Shown here: positions 7,200 to 12,954 of the stretch, piece by piece
How the letters are laid out: each line of letters opens with the position of its first letter
Numbering within the stretch: the first letter of the stretch is position 1
NCBI GenBank assembly: GCA_002315335.1
Contig: DCGW01000091.1
Coordinates: forward strand, 15,849 to 28,802
Source of the DNA: Firmicutes bacterium UBA1768
GTDB lineage: Bacteria > Bacillota > Clostridia > Peptostreptococcales > Anaerovoracaceae
DNA: 12,954 nucleotides
Direction: 5' to 3'
Translations under genes and position numbers: made by a program
The notes under the pieces: model-generated
Database searches by the model: none
What the model was told of the DNA's origin: nothing
Seen by the model: the letters and a program-made list of their open reading frames with translations, nothing else

Positions 7200-10100
7200 T
7201 TATTGCAGAGATCTCAGATAGCCCTCTAATTCCTTAATATACTGGCCATAAGCCGCCCAGTCACCGCTCTGCTGTGCAGCAACCGCATTATCATAGGCTG
7301 TGTTTGCCTTGGCGATTATTTCTGACTGGCTCAGCACAGCACTGCCGCCATCTTCCGTTGTCCCTTCTGCAGGCGCAGCTCCGTCAACCGCAGCCGCATC
7401 GCCGCCCACAGCATCGACCTCGCCTACATGGTTCAGGTCGCCAATATTTGTACCAAACATAGACTCAAGAGCCTCACCCAAGGTGTTTTCGTAAGCAATT
7501 TTGTCGTTATATACCACTATAACTCTCTTAACCTCAGGCAGCGAGCTTGAAGTTGAGGACTGAAGGTAAATCGGTTCAACATATAGCAGCGAATCCTCAA
7601 CAGGAATTACGAATACATTACCTCTTAGGTAAGTCGAGCCTTGCTGCGACCACAGTGAAAATTCCTTCGAAATAGTCGGATCCTGGTCGATCTGGGCTTC
7701 GATTTGCGCAGGTCCATAAACCGTCTTGCCCTTAGGCATCCTGTAAAGCTTGAGCTGACCGTAATTATCGCCGTCACACCTTGCAAGCAGCAGACCTGTC
7801 ATGTTGTTTTTGCTTGTCGGAGTATACGAAATAGTAAGCACGAATTCCTCTTCAGTCTGTCCCGGCAGAGACATGATGAAGTAGTTGCTATCCATCTGTA
7901 CCTCTTCCTGACCATAAACCTCGTTTGCAATATCCCACTGGTCCTCGCCCTGATAGAATACGCTGACGTCTGTCATGTGGTACTTAGTATACATTTCGGC
8001 CTGAATCTCAAAGAGAGCCTTAGGGTATCTGATGTGCTTATACAAGTCAGCCGGCATCTTATCTATAGACTTGAAGAGACCCGGGAAAACACCCGCCATA
8101 GTCTGAACCATAGGGTCGTTTTCATCTACCACATAAAAGTCCACGTCACCGTTATATGCATCAACAACAACCTTTACAGAGTTTCTGATGTAGTTGAGCC
8201 CTGCCTTGCTGTACGGCTCAGAATAAGGATAATATGAAGTTGTTGTATAGGCGTCAATCATCCAGAACAGCTCGCCATTGTCATTGACAACAAGATATGG
8301 GTCGCTGTCGTAGCTGAGATAAGGAGCAATCTTCTGCACTCTTTCCTCAATATTTCTTGCAAAGAGAATTTTAGACTTAGAAGAAATATTGGTAGATACC
8401 AAAATCTTCATGCTATGCTCTCTTATTGCAAAGAGTAAGCGGTTTATCGGAGTAAGGTTAACCCCCGAAGTGCCTTCATACTCGTTATATACGTTCTTAT
8501 CGCCAAGTGGATAGTCAAATTCCTTTTCGTCTGTGCCGACTATCACATAATTATCGGTTGACTCACCGAAATAAATCTCCGGCCTTGTAATCTGTATTTC
8601 GTCTACCTGAGACTCAGGCGGTACGTTCTGAATAAGAATATCAGGCTGTCCCGAGCTTGTAATGCTGTTTACCTTGGACAGCGTAATGCCGTAGCCGTGA
8701 GTATACTTAAGGTGCTTGGTTATCCACTGACTGTTGATGTTGCTTTCGTCAATTTCTCTTGCTGAAAGGAAGACCTGACAGTAGTCGCCGTCAACAGAAT
8801 ACCTGTCTACATCAACATCGTTAAACTTATAGTACTGCTTGATAGACTGTCGCTGGTTATAGAACTGCTCAGTCGGCTCGAAGTCGTTAATTCTTATATT
8901 CTGGAAAATTGCGTCGTTCTTCGCAATATCCTCCGCTGTTAAAGCTGTCTCTGCAGCAAAGCTTTCCTCTTCAATGTTGTTTATTCCATAAGCATGCTGC
9001 GTCATAGCAATATTATTGGAAATATATTGGCTTTCCTTGTTGATTTCGTCAGGAGCTACAATAAAGTTCTGAACAAGCAGACCGACAATAATAGCCAGAA
9101 TATAAACTGCTATCATGAGCGCAGGGCAAACAGCAATTAGCTTAACCTTAATGCTCTTTCTTGCCATGCCCACAGCGAAAAGCACTGCCGAAGCAACCGC
9201 CAGAACACATAGTATTCTGTTGGCCCAAAGGTAGATATTTGCATCAACAAAGCCCGCACCATATACTACAGAGCCCTGATGATATAACAGGTCAAACTGG
9301 TTGAGGAAAAAGTTAATAGCAAGGCAGGCAAAGAAGAATATGCCTATGATAATAACCTGTCTCTTTGCGAGCTGCAGCAGCTCCCTCCAGTTTCCTGTAA
9401 ACTTTTCATTAATTACATTTTTAACCGCATCGCCAGCGTCGTTAAACGGGTTTTGCTGACCGCCATAGCCGCCCTGCCCAAACTTTGAGAAGGCTGAGCC
9501 AAAGCCCTTGCCAAAGCTATTGCCATAACCCCTGTTAGCGCTGTTTGAAGCATTTCTGAAGGCATCCTCGCCCTCTCTTGCATATCTTTCCTGAAAGCTT
9601 TCGCCGCTAAAGTCGTCGCCAGGCTGACTCTGTGTTTCTGCCTTTGTTCCGTTGAACATCTTTGGTCGCCTTACGGTCATGAGAAAAGCATAGTAAACAA
9701 CTGTTGCCACCATAAGTAAGATAAGGAACACAATTAGTATCTTGAGCAATCTGTTAGCTAACGGAATGGTGTAAATATAAGTGCTGACATCGAGGCCGAA
9801 AAGAGGATCGTCTATGTCAAAGCTTGCTTTGTTAAGGAAGCTCATAAACTCATACCACAGCTGAGTCGAAAACATCCAGCCACTTATAAGCCCCACTATT
9901 CCGGAAATGAGCCAGCCCACCTTTGAAATTGTCTTTTCTGAGGCAGTAAAGGTCATGCATTCCATCTTCTTATGGTAGTCCTTATTGATAAAGCTGAGAT
10001 AGAGCTTAACTATAAGGGTAAACACTACAAAGGACGGTATCAGCAGCTTGATTATTGAGAACAGCTTTGTAAGGAAAACTGTAGTATAACCTAAGTCCTT

Positions 10101-10220
10101 AAACCAGAGGTAGTCTGTTATAAAAGTGATAACAGCGCCACCTAAAGCCGCAATAATAAGCACAATAACCCCAATGGTAATTATGGTTCGTTTTGCGCTC
10201 TTATCTTTGTTTTTACTCAT
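7200..10220 (-). CDS. UPF0182 family integral membrane protein
   Basis: The function of this family is not established. The 1006-residue product has about seven membrane segments, near residues 12-36, 50-76, 100-118, 157-182, 288-308, 333-352 and 362-387, then a large domain of about 550 residues that is probably extracytoplasmic. Family-like blocks are DPLFGLDVSTYIYTIPLAN (138-156), DANIYLWANRIL (326-337) and IVAPDEINKESQYISNNIA (387-405). Between segments 4 and 5 is a Gly/Ser/Phe-rich low-complexity loop (about 229-263). Near the C-terminus an Ala/Gly/Asp-rich linker (about 934-962) leads to a terminal helix containing SGDWAAYGQY. The start at 10220 is chosen over the longer frame because a promoter -10 box lies at 10287-10292, so the upstream ATG at 10304 would not be transcribed; AGGGAG (10231-10236) sits 10 bases upstream. 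It is first in a probable operon with glutamine synthetase and serS. Confidence 0.93.
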   Translation of the reverse strand: MSKNKDKSAKRTIITIGVIVLIIAALGGAVITFITDYLWFKDLGYTTVFLTKLFSIIKLLIPSFVVFTLIVKLYLSFINKDYHKKMECMTFTASEKTISKVGWLISGIVGLISGWMFSTQLWYEFMSFLNKASFDIDDPLFGLDVSTYIYTIPLANRLLKILIVFLILLMVATVVYYAFLMTVRRPKMFNGTKAETQSQPGDDFSGESFQERYAREGEDAFRNASNSANRGYGNSFGKGFGSAFSKFGQGGYGGQQNPFNDAGDAVKNVINEKFTGNWRELLQLAKRQVIIIGIFFFACLAINFFLNQFDLLYHQGSVVYGAGFVDANIYLWANRILCVLAVASAVLFAVGMARKSIKVKLIAVCPALMIAVYILAIIVGLLVQNFIVAPDEINKESQYISNNIAMTQHAYGINNIEEESFAAETALTAEDIAKNDAIFQNIRINDFEPTEQFYNQRQSIKQYYKFNDVDVDRYSVDGDYCQVFLSAREIDESNINSQWITKHLKYTHGYGITLSKVNSITSSGQPDILIQNVPPESQVDEIQITRPEIYFGESTDNYVIVGTDEKEFDYPLGDKNVYNEYEGTSGVNLTPINRLLFAIREHSMKILVSTNISSKSKILFARNIEERVQKIAPYLSYDSDPYLVVNDNGELFWMIDAYTTTSYYPYSEPYSKAGLNYIRNSVKVVVDAYNGDVDFYVVDENDPMVQTMAGVFPGLFKSIDKMPADLYKHIRYPKALFEIQAEMYTKYHMTDVSVFYQGEDQWDIANEVYGQEEVQMDSNYFIMSLPGQTEEEFVLTISYTPTSKNNMTGLLLARCDGDNYGQLKLYRMPKGKTVYGPAQIEAQIDQDPTISKEFSLWSQQGSTYLRGNVFVIPVEDSLLYVEPIYLQSSTSSSLPEVKRVIVVYNDKIAYENTLGEALESMFGTNIGDLNHVGEVDAVGGDAAAVDGAAPAEGTTEDGGSAVLSQSEIIAKANTAYDNAVAAQQSGDWAAYGQYIKELEGYLRSLQ

Positions 10221-10264
10221 ATCCAATACACTCCCTTTCAAAATATATGTAAAAGCACATGACT

Positions 10265-10284
10265 TTTGATATCTTTTTATCAAA
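10265..10284. promoter_or_regulatory. Inverted repeat at the UPF0182 transcription start
   Basis: TTTGATA (10265-10271) and TATCAAA (10278-10284) flank a 6-base loop at the place where transcription from the promoter at 10287-10315 should begin. It could be a repressor operator or a 5' stabilising hairpin. Confidence 0.35.
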
Positions 10285-10286
10285 TA

Positions 10287-10315
10287 ATTATACCATCTTG
10301 GCAAAACAAAGGCAA
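10287..10315 (-). promoter_or_regulatory. Sigma-A type promoter of the UPF0182 operon
   Basis: On the minus strand -35 TTGCCT (10310-10315), a 17-base spacer and a perfect -10 TATAAT (10287-10292) precede UPF0182. The predicted 5' leader is about 60 nt. The promoter starts directly beside the terminator of the toxin-antitoxin unit, which makes a clean transcription boundary. Confidence 0.75.
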
Positions 10316-10316
10316 T

Positions 10317-10346
10317 AAAAAAGCCCCTTAAAACGTATTTCGGGAC
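10317..10346 (-). terminator. Intrinsic terminator of the toxin-antitoxin unit
   Basis: On the minus strand GTCCC (10342-10346) pairs with GGGGC (10323-10327, one G-U), with an inner AAA/TTT helix closed by a UACG tetraloop, followed by six T (10317-10322). It separates the toxin gene from the UPF0182 promoter. Confidence 0.65.
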
Positions 10347-10374
10347 AAAACCTTACCTATATATATTTCCTCTA

Positions 10375-10388
10375 CTATCTATCTATCT
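10375..10388 (-). repeat. GATA tetranucleotide tract (3.5 units) in the toxin gene
   Basis: The minus strand reads AGATAGATAGATAG. Four is not a multiple of three, so gaining or losing one unit shifts the frame. The present length places TAG straight after KIDR; one unit fewer restores the SRGNIYR ending. This is the arrangement of a simple contingency locus, although only 3.5 units are present. Confidence 0.8.
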
Positions 10389-10605
10389 TTAATATTTCAA
10401 TAACCCCTATATCAAAATCAACACGGAAAATAATACGATAATCGCCTACCCTCAAGCGCAGCATATTATCTTTTCCTACAAGAACCTTTATATCTCCGCT
10501 ATATGGTAGACGATTGATTGCATTAAGAAGCCTCTTCCTTAGATTTACAGGTTGCTTAAGAACAAATTTAGACGCCTGCTTAGAAATATTAATTTTAAAA
10601 CTCAT
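10375..10605 (-). CDS. RelE/ParE-type toxin, C-terminus probably lost by a GATA frameshift
   Basis: RelE/ParE toxins are small basic proteins; many cleave mRNA in the ribosome A-site. The 76-residue product shows the fold pattern: KFVLKQPVNLRKRLLNAINRLPYSGDIK (helices) and the core strand block LRLRVGDYRIIFRV followed by VIEILKID, which I read as family-typical. It stops at KIDR, where homologues usually continue with a short RG..Y tail; that tail carries the catalytic Arg and Tyr in E. coli RelE. The stop falls within three tandem GATA units. Removing one unit changes the reading to KIDSRGNIYR and a TAA at 10353-10355, giving 82 residues and ending 6 bp before the terminator stem. This strongly suggests a recent or phase-variable frameshift. 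The start overlaps the antitoxin stop (ATGA), with AGGAG 8 bases upstream. As written the toxin is probably inactive or weakened. Confidence 0.85.
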   Translation of the reverse strand: MSFKINISKQASKFVLKQPVNLRKRLLNAINRLPYSGDIKVLVGKDNMLRLRVGDYRIIFRVDFDIGVIEILKIDR

Positions 10606-10826
10606 AACTCAACTCCTGCTAATCCAGCAAGCTCTTCTATTGGTATAAATTCTTCTCCCTCTGTTCGTAGATCTTTTAAATACTCCTCATACAGCTTCAT
10701 GCAAAATGCATCATCTTCAGCCTCACATTCCGCCTTTTTAGCTGCTTTCAGTATAAGCAGTACATCGGCTAAATATTTTTCACTAAAACCATTGATAATT
10801 TCTATGCACTGTTCTCTATAACTCAT
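10602..10826 (-). CDS. Antitoxin partner of the RelE/ParE-type toxin
   Basis: The product is a 74-residue, strongly acidic, mostly helical protein; inferred to bind and neutralise the toxin encoded next. Visible are an N-terminal helix YREQCIEIINGFSEKYLADV, the helix LLILKAAKKAECEAEDDAF and an acidic tail ending IPIEELAGLAGVEL. No ribbon-helix-helix or HTH DNA-binding domain is obvious, so autoregulation cannot be read from the sequence. Small proteins with this layout (FC.KLYE.Y.KD segment, then IEELA) are, from memory, common upstream of RelE-like toxins in Clostridia. AGAGG lies 6 bases before the ATG. The TGA stop overlaps the toxin ATG by four bases, implying translational coupling. Only 21 bp separate the start from the upstream terminator, leaving little room for a promoter. 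Confidence 0.8.
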   Translation of the reverse strand: MSYREQCIEIINGFSEKYLADVLLILKAAKKAECEAEDDAFCMKLYEEYLKDLRTEGEEFIPIEELAGLAGVEL

Positions 10827-10847
10827 ATTATACCTCTTTTCTGTTAT

Positions 10848-10878
10848 AAAAAAGAACCGGCGCGAGCCGGTTCTTTTT
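10848..10878 (-). terminator. Strong hairpin terminator after the S-layer-like gene
   Basis: A perfect 13-bp stem (10849-10861 with 10866-10878, core AAGAACCGGC) closes on a GCGA-type tetraloop. On the minus strand it is followed by a T-run (10848-10853). The A/T flanks are symmetric, so it could also stop plus-strand transcription. It lies 18 bp past the stop codon of the gene at 10897. Confidence 0.92.
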
Positions 10879-10896
10879 ATAAGCTATGTAATATCC

Positions 10897-12954
10897 TTAG
10901 AATTCTGTTGGATAGTACTTTGTGCTGTTTGTTGAGTAGATTACGATATCCCAAGCATTTCCTTCAGATACTGTTCTTACTAATCTGATAGCAGCGCCCT
11001 TCTTGATCTGGTCAAGGCTTGAAGCTGTAAGAGCTGAACCATCCCATTCGTATACTGTAGCATCTGTTACAGGTCTTGTTACATTAAGAGCGTCCTTAAT
11101 GTATGTGATACCAGCGTTTTCTACTGTGCCGTTGAAGTTGATGAGTGTATCAGCAACCTGGCCAGCAGCTAACTTTGTACCAACTACGTTTGCACCTGTT
11201 GAGTTAGCCTTTACGATTGTCTTAATCTTTCCATCTGTGTTGTATACAACGTATGCGAATACATATTCACCGTTTGCAATAGCAGCACCGATCTTCTTAT
11301 CCATTGTGTCAACTGTTGTTCCATCAATGAATGTGATTGCATAGTGGTCTGAGTAAGCTCTTGCTGATACAACGATGTTGATTTCTGATGTCTTACCAGC
11401 GATAGGAGCGTTAACCTTGATAGCCTTAATCATGTTATCTTCTACGAAGTATTCTGTACCGATTCCGAGTACTACTCCATCGAGGTCTTCAAGACCAAAT
11501 ACATCATAGTCAGCCTTTGCATCGTAGCCGTCCTTAGCGAATACTACAACGTCTTCGCTTACGATCATTCCAGCGAGCTTTCCGTTTACGCCAATCTTAG
11601 CAGGAGCTGCAAGCTTAGCTGCACCGAAGTTAGCCTTTGTGATTTCGCCGTCAGCGTTTGTTGTGTACTTAACTAACTGGTCAACAGGAACTACAACGAG
11701 ACCGATTTCATATGTGAAGAGACCTGGGTTGTAGATGTCAGCCTTTGTCATATCTTCGTTAAGGTCGATCCAAGCTTCTTCGTCGTTAGCCTGGTGGATC
11801 TTATACTTGTAAGAGAACTTCTTACCTGAAGCGAAGTTACCTTCGTTTGTGTATTCGCCATCTTCATAGATGCCGTATGTTAATTCCTTCTTGCCAAATT
11901 CCCAAGCAGCAACCTGACCTTCAGCGTTGAGGTAAGCTGTACCTTCCTTACCCTTGAACTTGATGAGGTTTGCATATAAGAATTCGTCTGTCTTGTAGTT
12001 CATCCAGTTGAGCTTTGGAGCTAAACCGAAGTTATCAGTATAGTCATCAGCCATAGCTGCTTCTGATACTGCTGTGTATTCTTCGCCATCAATGTAGATG
12101 AGGCCTTCCTTAGCAACGTAATCTGTGATTTCACCAGATACTGTCTTAGTTGAAGCTGCAACCATTGAGATGTAAGGTGTACCGTCGCCCTTGTATTCTG
12201 CAGGTGATGTGATTTCATTCTTGACTACCTGTAATGAATACTTATTAAGAACGAGTGTGCCGAATGCAGCCATCATATATGCAGCCTTACCCTGAGCTGG
12301 GGTTGCCCCATATACGCCATCATCAATATAGTTACCTACAAATAAAGCTGTAAACGGATCTACAATTGTTCCTACTTCGTCTTCAGTTGAAGCAGACCAA
12401 TATGCGTTTTTCTTAGCTGCTTCTGATAATTTAGCAGCATCTACATACTTCGGTAAGTATGATTTGTAAACATCAAGCAGATTTTCTCCTTCAGAATTGA
12501 GTAAGTCTAACGAGTATGTGTATTTCTTGTCAGCCACTTCAAGAACGTCGCCTGGCTTATATTCGCCAACAACGTTACCATCTTCGTCAACCTTGTCAAG
12601 GATGTATCTTTCGTTACCAACGTATGTTGTTACGATTGCACCTTCAGGAATAGCGTCGATGCTTTCAGCGCCTTCTAAGAAGTAGTTGTTTGCATCTTCG
12701 TCATTGCTGTTGAGCATGAACTTATAAGGATCCTTTGTCTTGATGTTGATCTGGTGTGAATCATTGATTGCGAGGTCCTGACTGTAAACGAGTGCATCGT
12801 TCTTTGTCCAAGCCTTTGTATCGTTAGCATCCCAAGATACGAGTGAGTAAACTTCCTTAACGTGCTTGCCATCAACCTTAGCATATGCATAGTCATAAGT
12901 AAATGTTGCTGCGTCAGCATCCTTTACATAACCATTTTCAAATGTGTATGTTGT
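10897..12954 (-). CDS. Cysteine-free acidic secreted / S-layer-like protein (C-terminal part)
   Basis: The frame is open to the right window edge, so 685 residues are visible and the N-terminus (signal peptide, any SLH domains) is missing; the ATG at 12717 is internal because coding continues upstream (KTKDPYKFMLNSND). I do not recognise a named family. The visible part has no cysteine, many Lys and very few Arg (about five), and is rich in Asp, Ala, Val, Thr and Tyr, with many short beta-strand phrases such as VSGEITDYVAKEGLIYIDG and GKLAGMIVSEDVVVFAKDGYD, resembling the beta-rich regions of clostridial S-layer and SLH-domain proteins. Codon choice is very uniform (Lys almost always AAG, Asn AAC, Thr ACA, Ala GCT/GCA), unlike the adjacent toxin-antitoxin genes, as expected for very high expression. 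A strong terminator follows. A major cell-surface role is inference. Confidence 0.75.
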   Translation of the reverse strand, partial: TTYTFENGYVKDADAATFTYDYAYAKVDGKHVKEVYSLVSWDANDTKAWTKNDALVYSQDLAINDSHQINIKTKDPYKFMLNSNDEDANNYFLEGAESIDAIPEGAIVTTYVGNERYILDKVDEDGNVVGEYKPGDVLEVADKKYTYSLDLLNSEGENLLDVYKSYLPKYVDAAKLSEAAKKNAYWSASTEDEVGTIVDPFTALFVGNYIDDGVYGATPAQGKAAYMMAAFGTLVLNKYSLQVVKNEITSPAEYKGDGTPYISMVAASTKTVSGEITDYVAKEGLIYIDGEEYTAVSEAAMADDYTDNFGLAPKLNWMNYKTDEFLYANLIKFKGKEGTAYLNAEGQVAAWEFGKKELTYGIYEDGEYTNEGNFASGKKFSYKYKIHQANDEEAWIDLNEDMTKADIYNPGLFTYEIGLVVVPVDQLVKYTTNADGEITKANFGAAKLAAPAKIGVNGKLAGMIVSEDVVVFAKDGYDAKADYDVFGLEDLDGVVLGIGTEYFVEDNMIKAIKVNAPIAGKTSEINIVVSARAYSDHYAITFIDGTTVDTMDKKIGAAIANGEYVFAYVVYNTDGKIKTIVKANSTGANVVGTKLAAGQVADTLINFNGTVENAGITYIKDALNVTRPVTDATVYEWDGSALTASSLDQIKKGAAIRLVRTVSEGNAWDIVIYSTNSTKYYPTEF

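Noticed and set aside
10221..10304. Longer N-terminus for UPF0182
   Set aside because: The upstream ATG precedes the expected transcription start of the promoter at 10287-10315, and the best ribosome site serves 10220.
10827..10832. TATAAT just before the antitoxin ATG as a promoter
   Set aside because: Transcription would start inside the gene, and no -35 lies 17 bp upstream; it is more likely an AT-rich spacer after the ribosome site.
12497..12685. Small plus-strand frame opposite the S-layer-like gene
   Set aside because: It is antisense to a strongly codon-biased coding frame and has no supporting signals.

Overview
The window looks like a chromosomal segment of a low-to-moderate GC Gram-positive anaerobe, most likely in class Clostridia (possibly Lachnospiraceae-like). 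This rests on the gene families present (UPF0182 membrane protein, a long glutamine synthetase with a C-terminal extension, an acidic cysteine-free secreted or S-layer-like protein, a RelE-type module), on strong AGGAGG-type ribosome binding sites and on U-run terminators. No marker fixes the species. Every convincing gene lies on the minus strand, so transcription runs right to left.

In transcription order from the right edge: (1) a highly biased, cysteine-free, lysine-rich protein (10897..12954, N-terminus outside the window), probably a major secreted or S-layer-type protein, ended by a near-perfect hairpin terminator; (2) a two-gene RelE/ParE-type toxin-antitoxin module with an ATGA overlap, in which a GATA tetranucleotide repeat appears to have frameshifted the toxin just before its conserved C-terminal RG..Y motif, followed by its own terminator; (3) a probable operon with a good sigma-A promoter: UPF0182 membrane protein, a long divergent glutamine synthetase and seryl-tRNA synthetase (serS), closed by a terminator near 3640; (4) a probable cysK-glpK pair (O-acetylserine sulfhydrylase, glycerol kinase).

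The striking theme is repeats. Glycerol kinase carries two in-frame tandem-repeat inserts (39-bp and 33-bp units) that lengthen it from about 500 to about 673 residues. The larger insert sits in the loop that in characterised glycerol kinases binds fructose 1,6-bisphosphate (E. coli) or carries the HPr-phosphorylated histidine (enterococci). Downstream of glpK are a pair of related hairpin elements and a 13-bp tandem array with G-quadruplex potential that reaches the left edge. The serS-cysK gap holds two further blocks of degenerate repeats of about 41 bp. With the GATA tract in the toxin, this suggests a genome in which slippage-prone repeats repeatedly alter genes.

Gene-free stretches: 1-464 (13-bp array and twin hairpin repeats) and 3460-3916 (degenerate repeats, a terminator, no convincing gene). 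I saw no tRNA, rRNA, CRISPR array, insertion sequence, riboswitch or T-box.
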